Origin: an uncultured Methylococcaceae bacterium
Lineage (GTDB): Bacteria > Pseudomonadota > Gammaproteobacteria > Methylococcales > Methylomonadaceae
Assembly (NCBI GenBank): GCA_903917345.1
Contig: CAIXAE010000001.1
Span: forward strand, 1-51,233
Direction of reading: 5' to 3'
Length of the DNA: 51,233 nt
Each line of letters begins with the position of its first letter. Position 1 is the stretch's first letter. Made by a program: the position numbers and the translations under genes. The notes below the pieces were generated by a model. It was not told the DNA's origin. It worked only from the letters and a program-made list of their open reading frames with translations, and made no database searches. Shown piece after piece: positions 34,433 through 44,605 of this stretch.

Positions 34433-37381
34433 TCAATCTGCATTAAGCGATAAAGTCGTAACAATCTCTTTATCAGCAGAACCCGCATCAACTAAAGTAT
34501 CCAGTATATAAATATTTTCGGCTCCAATACCTCCCTTGTTAACCAAAAAATTAGCAATGGCCTGAGCCCTAGCTACCGCTAACACTTTAAGTCGCTCTGG
34601 CTCTGGATTAATCAAAGTTAATAACTTCTCTTTTGCTACCGCATAAAACTCCCCAGCGTTAGGGCCTCTTAACTTTGGAGACCCTAAAATGGAACGTTCA
34701 ACAAGCGTTGGGAATTTATCAATAAATAAATTCGCCAATAAACGCTTGTACTCTTCATCTGTTAATTGTACATATTCATCTCGGATTCTTTTCTTCGCAT
34801 TAATATTGAGCTCTGCGGCGCGCTGCCTCCTGAGCTGATCATACAATGCATCTTGCCTAATGAGAGGCCAATCCTTAGCCTGAAAAGCGGCCCCCTTGAC
34901 TTCTAAATTTAAATTTGGCCGCGTTCTTAACGCTTTAGCCAATACGAGCAACTTGTCTTGCTGGTCTTGTTTAAGCGTTGAACTACCCGCATCAAAGCCA
35001 ATTAGATTCAATTCTCTATCATTACCTACCAACATCGCTAAAGCACTAAAAGGCGATGTCACTAAACTACTTAAACCATTATATAAAGCATCTGCAAGAA
35101 CACCGCCAAAACTAAATTGAGGATCATCCAGACTCCCAGAAATAGGGACATCTATTTTTATTCTACCCTGAGAATCTTTGAGCAAAGCCACCGCTAACTT
35201 TATAGGTAAAGAAACTGCATTTGGATTTTCAACTTGTTCACCTAATTCGAATTGGTCGATTAATAAATTATTTGTCGCTGATAAATCGCTATTAGCAATC
35301 TTATAATTCAAGCCTAAGAACATCTTTCCTTTTTCTACTTTATAGCCTGAGAACTGCACCATATACGGAGTAACTAAAGGCATGGGTAGGTCTTTAAAAT
35401 TAACCTTAGCATGATAACTATTCAAAAAAGGGCTGATTTCACCTTTAATATCCACTGGGGCCAGATCATATGCATTCCCTTTTAAGAATACATTAATAGT
35501 CGAATTCTGCTCAGAAGAAATACCATTAGCCCCTCCATCCAAGCTCTTAATTTCTGCTTCAAAAGGCAGAATTAAAGACAGATCAGAAAAGTCTGATCGC
35601 CCCTCTTTTATTTGCACACTTCCCAACTTATAGACAGGCTTATCATTTCGAGTTGCACCATTAGCAGCCGTATCTATTTTATTGATAGTGGCCGCCTTAG
35701 ACTGACCGGTTACCAAAATATCATTAAGATTGGCTGTTTTATCTTTTCTGATGGCGACTCTAAGATAGGGCTTATCAAGCAGTAACGTTTTTGCTGAATA
35801 ATGATTTTCACTGTAGTCAATTTCAAGCTCTTTAAGTGCCATGCTTTCCCACTTTACAAAATCTTTATTTACTATTTGATCACGTGTTAAAAAGCGTTCA
35901 ATTCCAATATCTCCCATAAATTGGATATCGGGCCTATCTTGATCTAGTTTTGCGAAATGTAATTTACCGTCTATATTCAGAGCCCCATCAATAATATCTA
36001 GACGCACATACTTTTCATAATAAGACTGAAATCTTTCTAAATCGATATTCTCAACCTTAAGGTCAACCATTGCAGACAAAGGGTCCGCAACGGCATGTCC
36101 TTGAATCTTTATCGACCCCCCATTATTAACGCCCACTAGCATTTGTATAGGGGTTTTAACATTTTGGGTATTGCTATAATCTTTAAGTTTAAAATTAATG
36201 GGTTTAAGATTAAGTTTTACAGGGCTTTTTAACGTTTTATCTTCAAAATATAGTGCCAAATTGCTTATATCCACATCCGCAATCTTAATACTCCACGACT
36301 TATCTTTTGGAATGTCATTGATTTGTCCTAGATTCATTGTATCAACAGGCTTTATTTGGCTAGCAAATAACGCTACATAATTAAGAGCTCCATCAGGCTC
36401 TAACCATCCTTGAAAACTGCCTTTATCTGCAACAACGGACTTCACAATTAATTCTTTTTGTTTGAGATCAATATAAATACCCCCTAAAGACACCTTAGGC
36501 ATTTTTATAAGACTCTTATTTTGTAACTTATCAGTCAACTCAAACTCATTAACTTTTATTGCGGCATTCTTAACGACTAACTTTAAGTCATCTTTAAAAT
36601 CATTAAGCTTATAATCAGCTTCCAATAATTCATAACCGCCCACATCGATTGGAAATTTCTGAATAGATGAAAACAAATCTAATGTTTTTAAAAGCACCTT
36701 ATTTAAACTGAGATGACCTTCTAAAGATTGTGTCACCCAATTAAAGGTTCCTTTTACATTCAAGTCACCACCGGACTTTAACCCTGAAGATACCTCTAAC
36801 GCGCCAACCTTATCCGCCCTATTAGACAAATTGAGAACACTAATATTAATCGGCGTAATTTCTTCTTTAAGTACCTCATCAGAACGCTGATCCGTTAAAT
36901 TCAATGCTCCCTCAATAACCAATAATTGCGAAATGCTATAAGGTAATGACCGCTGAGTTTCTTGGGAATTTTTTTTATCTGTAGCAGGCTTAACAAGCCC
37001 TTTTACATTTAAAGTACCCGCTTTATTTCTAACAACATTAATGACGGGCTTTTTTAACAACACATTGTCAATCACCCATGCCATTTGTTTAATGGATGCA
37101 AAAAAACCCATCTGCACAGATAGTTCATCTAAAGCGACCAATGTATCGCCATTAGATTCGACTATTTGTAAGCCTTGTAAATTGAGTTTCAGCAGAAAAG
37201 GTTGAAATGTAACATTAGAAATCAGAGCCGTTTTCCCTGTTTCTTCTTGAATAATAGTGGAGAGTTCATTTTTTATTATGAAAGGTAAAACCATAAGCAC
37301 TATGACTACATAAGAGACTAAAAAGCCACCCAATACTAAGACGGGCTTTTTAAAATGAGTTATTTTGTCCTGAATGGCCAT
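34433..37381 (-). CDS. DUF748/AsmA-like envelope protein
   Basis: 982 residues from ATG 37381 (AGGA 9 bases upstream); an in-frame TTG two codons earlier is less likely. One N-terminal membrane helix (about 15-37) is followed by a very long beta-rich periplasmic region of the DUF748 type, related to AsmA/TamB-like bridge proteins. Near the C-terminus (about 815-870) an OmpA-like stretch (FDAGSSTLKQDQQDKLLVLAKAL) precedes a helical tail. Possibly involved in lipid transport or outer-membrane assembly; substrate unknown. Confidence 0.85.
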   Translation of the reverse strand: MAIQDKITHFKKPVLVLGGFLVSYVVIVLMVLPFIIKNELSTIIQEETGKTALISNVTFQPFLLKLNLQGLQIVESNGDTLVALDELSVQMGFFASIKQMAWVIDNVLLKKPVINVVRNKAGTLNVKGLVKPATDKKNSQETQRSLPYSISQLLVIEGALNLTDQRSDEVLKEEITPINISVLNLSNRADKVGALEVSSGLKSGGDLNVKGTFNWVTQSLEGHLSLNKVLLKTLDLFSSIQKFPIDVGGYELLEADYKLNDFKDDLKLVVKNAAIKVNEFELTDKLQNKSLIKMPKVSLGGIYIDLKQKELIVKSVVADKGSFQGWLEPDGALNYVALFASQIKPVDTMNLGQINDIPKDKSWSIKIADVDISNLALYFEDKTLKSPVKLNLKPINFKLKDYSNTQNVKTPIQMLVGVNNGGSIKIQGHAVADPLSAMVDLKVENIDLERFQSYYEKYVRLDIIDGALNIDGKLHFAKLDQDRPDIQFMGDIGIERFLTRDQIVNKDFVKWESMALKELEIDYSENHYSAKTLLLDKPYLRVAIRKDKTANLNDILVTGQSKAATINKIDTAANGATRNDKPVYKLGSVQIKEGRSDFSDLSLILPFEAEIKSLDGGANGISSEQNSTINVFLKGNAYDLAPVDIKGEISPFLNSYHAKVNFKDLPMPLVTPYMVQFSGYKVEKGKMFLGLNYKIANSDLSATNNLLIDQFELGEQVENPNAVSLPIKLAVALLKDSQGRIKIDVPISGSLDDPQFSFGGVLADALYNGLSSLVTSPFSALAMLVGNDRELNLIGFDAGSSTLKQDQQDKLLVLAKALRTRPNLNLEVKGAAFQAKDWPLIRQDALYDQLRRQRAAELNINAKKRIRDEYVQLTDEEYKRLLANLFIDKFPTLVERSILGSPKLRGPNAGEFYAVAKEKLLTLINPEPERLKVLAVARAQAIANFLVNKGGIGAENIYILDTLVDAGSADKEIVTTLSLNAD

Positions 37382-37427
37382 GATCAATTCCTAAGTATTT
37401 TATATCCACCTAAGCCATTATTAACCA

Positions 37428-37451
37428 AAAGACGGCATCCCTGCCGTCTTT
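37428..37451 (-). terminator. Terminator of glnK-amtB
   Basis: AAAGACGGCA (37428-37437) and TGCCGTCTTT (37442-37451) form a hairpin 15 bp beyond the amtB stop, followed by TTTT-rich sequence on the minus strand. Confidence 0.8.
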
Positions 37452-37465
37452 CTTTTAAAACGAGG

Positions 37466-38761
37466 TTACAAATCAAGATAACCTGTTTCTTCATGCAATA
37501 CAGTATCTAAACCTTGCACTTCTTCGTCAACAGTGACTCTAAGACCTATACAATTATCCAATAATTTCAAAATTAGATAACTAAATAGTGCACTCCATCC
37601 TATCGTCACGACAATGGCCAATGCTTGCATAGCCACTTGATGACCTATTGTCACGCCATCAGCAAGCCCTAATCCTCCAAATTGACTACTAACAAAAACA
37701 CCTGTCAACAATGATCCCGTAATGCCACCAATGCCATGCACGGGAAAAACATCTAAAGAATCATCAATTTTTAAAGTTCGTTTTACATATTGTGTCGCAT
37801 AAAAACAAATAATACCTGCTGTTACACCAATAGCTAAAGCGCCTATAGGCCCAACATACCCGGATGCCGGTGTAATAGTACCTAAACCCGCAACCATACC
37901 TGTCACAATACCTAACACACTCGGCTTACCAAAGCGATGCCACTCGATAGACATCCACGTAAGCGAGCCCGCAGCCGCAGCAATATGAGTAACTAACATA
38001 GCCATACCCGCTCTACCATCAGCAGTTAAGGCACTACCCGCATTAAAACCAAACCAGCCTACCCACAACATACCTGCACCCGTGACTACCATCGTCATAT
38101 TATGGGGAGGCATAGCGGTAGAAGGAAATCCTTTACGCTTACCTAATACTAAAGCAGCAACCAAAGCAGCAACACCTGCATTAACATGGATTACTATACC
38201 GCCCGCAAAATCCATAACACCTAGATCAGCTAACCAACCACTACCCCAGATCCAATGACAGACAGGCATATAAACGATAATTAACCACAAACCGCTAAAC
38301 CATAACATCGCAGAAAACTTCATACGCTCTGCAAAAGCACCGACAATTAAAGCGGGAGTGATAATAGCAAAGGTCATTTGAAACATAAAATACACTGTTT
38401 CAGGGATATCTCCTGTCAATGCCGTTGTCGTAATGTTTGGTAAAAATACTTTTGACGCACCACCAATAAATTGTTGTAACTCGCCACCGTTAGTAAAGAT
38501 GAAACTATACACCCCAGCTAACCACAGAATAGACACTAAACAAGTGATAGCAAAACATTGCATTAATACAGACAATACATTCTTACTTCTAACTAAGCCA
38601 CCATAAAACAATGATAAACCGGGAATAGTCATAAATAACACTAATCCTGTAGAAGTTAATATCCAAGCGGTATTCGCTTGATTTAAGCCCTCTGCCATTG
38701 CTAATTCAGGTAACAAAAGCAGCGCTAAAATTAATATCTTAAGTTTAGAAATAGCCCACAT
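37466..38761 (-). CDS. amtB: Ammonium transporter AmtB
   Basis: 431 residues: cleavable signal peptide (about 1-23, AMA end), then eleven transmembrane helices of the Amt/Rh family. Conserved features are NTAWIL, GLSLFYGGLVR, and the pore twin-His positions in IVIHVNAG and FPVHGIGGITG. The ATG directly abuts the glnK stop (TAAATG), so the PII regulator and its target channel are translated together, the standard glnK-amtB pair. Confidence 0.97.
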   Translation of the reverse strand: MWAISKLKILILALLLLPELAMAEGLNQANTAWILTSTGLVLFMTIPGLSLFYGGLVRSKNVLSVLMQCFAITCLVSILWLAGVYSFIFTNGGELQQFIGGASKVFLPNITTTALTGDIPETVYFMFQMTFAIITPALIVGAFAERMKFSAMLWFSGLWLIIVYMPVCHWIWGSGWLADLGVMDFAGGIVIHVNAGVAALVAALVLGKRKGFPSTAMPPHNMTMVVTGAGMLWVGWFGFNAGSALTADGRAGMAMLVTHIAAAAGSLTWMSIEWHRFGKPSVLGIVTGMVAGLGTITPASGYVGPIGALAIGVTAGIICFYATQYVKRTLKIDDSLDVFPVHGIGGITGSLLTGVFVSSQFGGLGLADGVTIGHQVAMQALAIVVTIGWSALFSYLILKLLDNCIGLRVTVDEEVQGLDTVLHEETGYLDL

Positions 38762-39232
<471 letters not shown>

Positions 39233-39260
39233 TCAGCCTTTTAAATTTTATGAGATCCAC

Positions 39261-41399
39261 ATGTTAAAGATATGTTTACGATGGTTACTACGCTTATTAT
39301 TTAAAGTGGAAGTAACGGGCTTAGATAATTACAAAAAAGCAGGAAAACGCGTCTTAATTGTGTCAAATCACACCTCATTTTTAGACCCCTTACTACTCGG
39401 TGTGTTTTTACCAGATGATATTACTTTTGCCATCAACACACACATATCCCAACGCTGGTGGTTAAAGCCATTTTTAGGCTTATCTAAAGTTTTTCCTATG
39501 GATCCTACCCATCCTTTATCTTTAAAGGATTTAATTCATCACCTAGAAAAAGACACGCGCACCGTCATTTTTCCTGAAGGACGCATTTCTGTCACCGGAG
39601 CCTTAATGAAGGTATACGATGGCACAGGTATGGTAGCCGACAAAACCCAAGCAACCCTCTTACCTATACGTATATCAGGCGCTCAATATACGCACTTCTC
39701 AAAACTTCAAGACATTGTGCGCTTACGTTTATTTCCTAAAATCACTCTGAATATTTCAACACCCACAAAAATGTCTATTCCAGAAGACATTAAAGGCAAA
39801 GATCGTCGTGCGTATTGTGGTCAACTGTTAGCCGATATTATGGCTAACATGATGTTTGATACGAGCCATTATAAACAAGCCATTTTTTCAAGCTTATTAG
39901 AGGCGCGTGTTATTCATGGGGGTAAACACATCATTGCCGAAGACTTAGATCGTTCAACGCTCAACTATGACAGTTTAATCACCCGAGTCATCATTCTCGG
40001 TAATGCCCTAAAGAAAATAACAGCTTTAGGAGAAAATGTTGGGGTGTTTTTACCTAATTCCTCTAAAACGTTAATCACGATACTCGGATTACAATTACAT
40101 CACCGAGTCCCTGCCATGCTTAATTACTCAACAGGCTCTTCAAATATCATTTCTGCCTGTCATACGGCTCAAGTTAAAACCGTATTAACTTCACACCGTT
40201 TTATAGAGCTTGGTAATTTACAAGCTGAAGCAGACCAGCTTAGTCGGCACTGCCAATTAGTCTATCTTGAAGATTTAGCACCCAAAATATCCCGACTCAA
40301 TAAGCTTATTGGCCTCATTAAAAGTAAAACCACCGCTGTTTGGTATAACCCAAAGCGGTTTGATGCCGAAACACCCGCGGTTATCTTATTTACCTCTGGA
40401 TCCGAAGGCACACCGAAAGGCGTCGTACTCTCACACGCTAATATTTTAGGAAACTTAAAACAGTTAGAAGCGTGTATTAGCTTTAACGCGAGAGATGTAG
40501 TGCTTAATTTTCTACCCATGTTCCATTCGTTTGGTTTCACAGTGGGCACCATACTCCCCACTATTAGTGGCATGAGAACATTTTATTATCCATCACCTTT
40601 ACACTTTAGTGTGATTCCTGAAATCGCTTATGAAATTCATGCCACTATCATGTTTGGCACCAATACTTTCTTTTCTGCTTATGCTAAAAAGGCGCATGCC
40701 TATGATTTTTACAATTTACGTTATGTCGTTGCTGGCGCCGAAAAACTCCAAGACAATACTCGACAGGTCTGGGCTGATAAATTTGGCATTCGAATTCTAG
40801 AAGGCTATGGCGCCACAGAAACATCACCTATCACTTCAGTTAATACCCCACTTCATCATAAATCTGGAACGGTGGGTCGCTTTATGCCCAGCATGAATTA
40901 CAAATTAGAACCTATAGAGGGAATCCATGAGGGTGGGCAGCTTCATGTGAGCGGTCCTAACATTATGATGGGCTATTTATTGGCTAATAATCCGGGGCAA
41001 TTAGTTCCACCAGAATCTATCTATGGTAAAGGCTGGCATGATACCGGTGATATTGTATATGTGGATCACGAAGGATTTATTACTATCAAAGGGCGTAGCA
41101 AACGCTTCGCTAAAATTGGCGGAGAAATGGTTTCTTTAGTCGCAGTAGAGCAATTAGCAATTAACACATGGCATGATGCGCATCATGCCGCCGTTAGCAT
41201 CCCCGATGCAAAAAAAGGTGAGCAGATAATATTATTAACAACCCAACAAGGTGCTACCATTAACGATATATTAGTTTCATCACCCGGTGTCGCCAATATT
41301 TGCTTACCTAAGAAAATTCTAATCGTAGAATCAATACCGGTATTAATGACTGGCAAAATCAATTATCCGGCCGTAATTGAATTAGCGCAAACGGTCTAA
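39261..41399 (+). CDS. Aas-like acyltransferase / acyl-ACP synthetase
   Basis: 712 residues, two domains. The N-terminal PlsC-type acyltransferase has NHTSFLD (catalytic His37, Asp42) and FPEGRIS. From about 215 an AMP-forming ligase follows, with FTSGSEGTPKGVVLSH, GYGATETSP and GWHDTGDIVYVD. This is the layout of the bifunctional Aas protein that re-acylates lysophosphatidylethanolamine. E. coli Aas is of similar size. No LplT transporter gene is adjacent. Monocistronic. Confidence 0.9.
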   Translation: MLKICLRWLLRLLFKVEVTGLDNYKKAGKRVLIVSNHTSFLDPLLLGVFLPDDITFAINTHISQRWWLKPFLGLSKVFPMDPTHPLSLKDLIHHLEKDTRTVIFPEGRISVTGALMKVYDGTGMVADKTQATLLPIRISGAQYTHFSKLQDIVRLRLFPKITLNISTPTKMSIPEDIKGKDRRAYCGQLLADIMANMMFDTSHYKQAIFSSLLEARVIHGGKHIIAEDLDRSTLNYDSLITRVIILGNALKKITALGENVGVFLPNSSKTLITILGLQLHHRVPAMLNYSTGSSNIISACHTAQVKTVLTSHRFIELGNLQAEADQLSRHCQLVYLEDLAPKISRLNKLIGLIKSKTTAVWYNPKRFDAETPAVILFTSGSEGTPKGVVLSHANILGNLKQLEACISFNARDVVLNFLPMFHSFGFTVGTILPTISGMRTFYYPSPLHFSVIPEIAYEIHATIMFGTNTFFSAYAKKAHAYDFYNLRYVVAGAEKLQDNTRQVWADKFGIRILEGYGATETSPITSVNTPLHHKSGTVGRFMPSMNYKLEPIEGIHEGGQLHVSGPNIMMGYLLANNPGQLVPPESIYGKGWHDTGDIVYVDHEGFITIKGRSKRFAKIGGEMVSLVAVEQLAINTWHDAHHAAVSIPDAKKGEQIILLTTQQGATINDILVSSPGVANICLPKKILIVESIPVLMTGKINYPAVIELAQTV

Positions 41400-41533
41400 A
41401 TTGCCTTACCAAGGCATTCATTATAGTGCGGGTTATTAACTTTCATTGCTGGCCATGATTAATTCGCATAGAATTGGATGGCTTTAAAAGAATTAATAAT
41501 TCGATTGATTGACCCTAACAATAGGAAAAGAAA

Positions 41534-41905
41534 ATGTCTGAAGCAACAAAAATTGGACTTGCCGTCCTAGCCGTTTTTGCGGCTGGTTTTATTATGGTCG
41601 GCTTGAGTAAAGAAGAACCCTCTACAGCCCAAAAAGAAGCCGCCGCAGGTATAAGAAATTATGTTGCCATACAAACAATGGCAAATGAAAAATGCCCGGT
41701 ATTAATAAAAAAAGAAACTGGTGAACAAGTATTCTTCCCATCAGAAACAAAAACCGATAAAGATACCTATATCACTTTAATTTGGTTTGGTGAAAATGCA
41801 CAAAAAGGGGGCTTTAAAAAAGCATCCTGTACTTTACAAGCCTCATTGGGTGGCATATCTGAATTAATTATTGATGATAAAATAGTTATCCAAAAGAAGT
41901 TTTAA
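41534..41905 (+). CDS. Small membrane-anchored protein of unknown function
   Basis: 123 residues. One N-terminal membrane helix (about 6-24, IGLAVLAVFAAGFIMVGL) and a periplasmic domain with two Cys (in EKCPVL and KASCTL) that may pair, ending in a short beta-rich IDDKIVIQKKF. AGGAAAAG lies just before the ATG. No family recognised. It precedes the cold-shock-domain gene on the same strand by 67 bp. Confidence 0.65.
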   Translation: MSEATKIGLAVLAVFAAGFIMVGLSKEEPSTAQKEAAAGIRNYVAIQTMANEKCPVLIKKETGEQVFFPSETKTDKDTYITLIWFGENAQKGGFKKASCTLQASLGGISELIIDDKIVIQKKF

Positions 41906-41972
41906 GATTTTACTCTAGTCAACGATATAGCACGACGACAACAACACACAAAGACAACAATAATAAATTTTT

Positions 41973-42317
41973 ATGACAAGAAAAACAGTTAAGGGTGTTT
42001 TAAAAACCTGGAAAGAAGATCGTGGTTTTGGATTTATAAAACCAGATGACGGTAGCAAAGATCTTTTTATGCATATATCCGCATTAGACAGTAGCAGCAG
42101 AAGACCCGTTACAGGCGATGTTATCTATTACCAAATCACCAGAGACCATCGTGGCAAATACAAAGCCATTAATGCTCAAATTGAAGGTGTTGAATTAAAG
42201 AAAAAGGCATCAGTAAAAACAACCTCTATTAAAAAACTATTCATTGGATTAGTTGTAGGGGCAATTATCATTGCTAGTGCTGTTTTTTGGTATTTAAACA
42301 CACAACAAACCTTATAA
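41973..42317 (+). CDS. Cold-shock-domain protein with C-terminal membrane helix
   Basis: 114 residues. Residues 3-68 are a CspA-type OB fold with RNP1 (RGFGFIKP) and RNP2 (DLFMHIS), which binds single-stranded RNA or DNA. A basic linker (KKKASVKTTSIKK) leads to one transmembrane helix (about 87-107) and a short tail. In relatives the cold-shock domain is often fused to the longer DUF1294 membrane domain; here only one helix remains. It suggests an RNA-binding domain held at the inner membrane. Confidence 0.8.
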   Translation: MTRKTVKGVLKTWKEDRGFGFIKPDDGSKDLFMHISALDSSSRRPVTGDVIYYQITRDHRGKYKAINAQIEGVELKKKASVKTTSIKKLFIGLVVGAIIIASAVFWYLNTQQTL

Positions 42318-42324
42318 TCACTGC

Positions 42325-42356
42325 TCCCCTTTGTAATGTTACAAGGGGAAGTTTTT
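42325..42356. terminator. Terminator between cold-shock gene and ppk2
   Basis: TCCCCTTTGTAA and TTACAAGGGGA pair with one bulged T, followed by GTTTTT on the plus strand. It ends the cold-shock-domain transcript and sits 11 bp from the converging ppk2 stop. Confidence 0.75.
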
Positions 42357-42366
42357 GGCCTCAGCG

Positions 42367-43260
42367 TTACTCCTTATCTAAAACCTCACGTGCCTTAATT
42401 AACAAGTCAGATTGATCTTTACTTAACGTTGGGAAATTAAGATCCAAATTCTTTAAGGTTGACGTAATCGCTTCAGCAACCAAGGCCCTTGTAACCCATT
42501 TATTATCCGCTGGCAGAATATACCAAGGCGCCCACTCTGTACTGGTCGCATTTATGGCGCCCTCGTAAGCTGACATATATTCCTGCCAACACGCACGCTC
42601 TGATAAATCTGCTGCCGAAAACTTCCAGTTCTTTTCGGGTTTATCAATACGATCTAAAAACCGCTTTTTTTGTTCGTGTTTAGAAAGATTTAAAAAGAAC
42701 TTTAAAATGACCGTACCATTTCGATATAGATGTTGCTCAAAGGCATTAATATCTTCATAACGACTTTCCCAAAACGCCTTATTCCGCTTCCCGTCTGGCA
42801 GATTTTTTAATAATTCGGGATGCACTTTAACGACTAATACATCTTCATAATAAGACCGATTAAAAATACCAATATGGCCTCGCTCTGGCAGACATTTGGT
42901 ATAACGCCATAAAAAGTTATGCTCTACATCTTCTAAAGAAGGCTTCTTAAAACTATAAACCTGACAGCCTTGGGGATTAACACCAGACATCACATGCTTA
43001 ATAGTGCCGTCTTTACCAGCCGCATCCATGGCCTGAAAAACTATCAACAAAGAATATCTATCATCCGCATAAAGTAATTGCTGGGCCTTCGTTAAATCGG
43101 TTAAATTTTGTTGCAAGAGCAGATTTACTTTTTCTTTTAACGTCTCAGTACCATAAGCTTCAAACTTCTTAAGCTTATCCCATTCCGTATTAAAATCTTT
43201 TAGATTAATTTTCTTTCCCGGCTTTACCCTTAAGCAATCCACATCTTTTTGTTTTATCAT
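42367..43260 (-). CDS. ppk2: Polyphosphate kinase 2 family protein
   Basis: 297 residues from ATG 43260 with GAGG 9 bases upstream. PPK2 transfers phosphate from polyphosphate to nucleotides. Walker A is in FQAMDAAGKDGTIKH (about 75-89), Walker B in GIFNRSYYEDVLV, and the lid RFLDRIDKPEKNWKFS is present. One catalytic domain of the polyphosphate:nucleotide phosphotransferase type. Whether ADP, GDP or AMP is used cannot be fixed by eye. Divergent from nth. Confidence 0.92.
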   Translation of the reverse strand: MIKQKDVDCLRVKPGKKINLKDFNTEWDKLKKFEAYGTETLKEKVNLLLQQNLTDLTKAQQLLYADDRYSLLIVFQAMDAAGKDGTIKHVMSGVNPQGCQVYSFKKPSLEDVEHNFLWRYTKCLPERGHIGIFNRSYYEDVLVVKVHPELLKNLPDGKRNKAFWESRYEDINAFEQHLYRNGTVILKFFLNLSKHEQKKRFLDRIDKPEKNWKFSAADLSERACWQEYMSAYEGAINATSTEWAPWYILPADNKWVTRALVAEAITSTLKNLDLNFPTLSKDQSDLLIKAREVLDKE

Positions 43261-43388
43261 CTGCCCTACCTCAAAATATAGAGACATAATATCCCACTCG
43301 GTATTATTCCAACTTAATTTTTATGAGGGCCTTTGCAATAATTTGGCATAATCCAAAGATAAACAAACTCGATTCATCACTTTATGCC

Positions 43389-44030
43389 ATGAATAAAAAA
43401 TACCGACTAGAGATTTTCAATCGTTTAGCTTTAGCTATTCCAGAGCCCACAACAGAATTAAACTACAGTACTGCCTTTGAACTCTTAATTGCGGTCGTGT
43501 TATCTGCTCAATCAACCGACAAAGGTGTTAACAAGGCTACCGGCCCCTTATTTGCCAAAGCTAATACACCAGAAGCCATTTTAGATTTGGGCTTACCTAC
43601 CCTTAAAAACTATGTAAAAACTATCGGGTTATTTAATACCAAAAGCGCTAATATTATTAAGCTCTGTCAACAACTTATAGCCCATCATAAGGGTGAGGTT
43701 CCTCAAACAAGAGAAGCACTGGAAGCATTACCTGGCGTGGGTAGAAAAACGGCCAATGTCATTCTAAATACGGCTTTCGGCCATCCCACTATTGCGGTTG
43801 ACACTCATATTTTTAGAGTCTCTAATCGTACTGGCTTAGCACCCGGGAAAAATGTCTTAGAAGTTGAAAATAATCTCATCAAATGGGTGCCCAAACGCTA
43901 TAAAAAAGACGCCCACCATTTACTAATTCTTCATGGCAGATATACTTGCACTGCTAGAAAACCAAAATGCCAACAATGCATTATTAAAGACTTGTGTGAT
44001 TCAGGTCTTCAAATTAATACCTTGCTTTAA
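43389..44030 (+). CDS. nth: Endonuclease III
   Basis: 213 residues from ATG 43389 (MNKKYRLEIFNRLA), the family's usual length; an upstream in-frame start would add 22 non-homologous residues. The helix-hairpin-helix LPGVGRKTANVILN contains the catalytic Lys, VDTHIFRV the catalytic Asp, and the C-terminal C-x6-C-x2-C-x5-C binds a 4Fe-4S cluster. DNA glycosylase/AP lyase for oxidised pyrimidines. Confidence 0.96.
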   Translation: MNKKYRLEIFNRLALAIPEPTTELNYSTAFELLIAVVLSAQSTDKGVNKATGPLFAKANTPEAILDLGLPTLKNYVKTIGLFNTKSANIIKLCQQLIAHHKGEVPQTREALEALPGVGRKTANVILNTAFGHPTIAVDTHIFRVSNRTGLAPGKNVLEVENNLIKWVPKRYKKDAHHLLILHGRYTCTARKPKCQQCIIKDLCDSGLQINTLL

Positions 44031-44074
44031 TAAAGTTTTTTCTTTATTTACGAGTCTTTAGGTATGATAGTCAC

Positions 44075-44099
44075 ATTCGATAAACACCATCTATCGAAT
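44075..44099. promoter_or_regulatory. Perfect inverted repeat upstream of bufferin operon
   Basis: ATTCGATA (44075-44082) and TATCGAAT (44092-44099) separated by 9 bases, 27 bp before the precursor ATG and next to an AT-rich TTTATAATAA stretch. The form suits a dimeric regulator's operator. No known consensus (Fur, CueR) was matched with confidence. Confidence 0.45.
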
Positions 44100-44125
44100 A
44101 TTTATAATAATACTAGGGAGTCAAC

Positions 44126-44524
44126 ATGAAAAAAATCAACAAAACACCTTTAGCAACAGCGATGGGTGCAGCTTTAATTTCAACTGTTTCTGCTACTGCG
44201 GTTTATGCAGATACAAATCCATTTGGCATGACTGAACTTTCAACAGGTTACATGCAAGTGGCTGCAGCAGAAATGAAATGTGGTGCATCAATGGACATGA
44301 ACAACAAAACACCTGAAGGCGCATGTGCAGGTGCACAACATCCAACTACGGCAGCTAAACCCGCTGCAACTGAAGCATCATGTGGCGCTATGATGAAAGA
44401 CGGCAAAATGAAACCCGGTATGGAAATGGCTTGTGGCGCTATGATGAAAGGTAAAGAAGGTGCTTGTGGTCAAATGAAACCCGGTGATAAAGTAAAAGAA
44501 GGCGGTTGCGGCGCTGCTAAATAA
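44126..44524 (+). CDS. Bufferin/HvfA-type secreted RiPP precursor, six Cys
   Basis: 132 residues. The signal peptide (1-28, ending VYA) is followed by the NPFGMTELSTGYMQVA block typical of HvfA-like precursors, then a low-complexity Met/Lys/Gly region with Cys at 52, 67, 86, 103, 114 and 128. Every Cys fits E-x-x-C-[GA], a relaxed form of the EGKCG motif that multinuclear iron oxidases modify. AGGGAG precedes the ATG. The products of related operons bind copper or protect from metal stress; the metal here is inference. First gene of the operon, followed by hairpins and the modifying enzymes. Confidence 0.85.
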   Translation: MKKINKTPLATAMGAALISTVSATAVYADTNPFGMTELSTGYMQVAAAEMKCGASMDMNNKTPEGACAGAQHPTTAAKPAATEASCGAMMKDGKMKPGMEMACGAMMKGKEGACGQMKPGDKVKEGGCGAAK

Positions 44525-44574
44525 TATTGAATTACCTTAATTCAATAAACTCGGAGGGTATCTAGATGCCCTCC
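44525..44574 (+). promoter_or_regulatory. Two hairpins between precursor and maturation genes
   Basis: Stem TATTGAATT/AATTCAATA (44525-44547), then GGAGGGTATC/GATGCCCTCC (44553-44574, one G-T pair). There is no long U-run after the second. They could stabilise the precursor mRNA or partly terminate, raising precursor over enzyme levels. Confidence 0.5.
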
Positions 44575-44605
44575 CATCATCTTATCAATATCAATAGGTG
44601 TTCTT

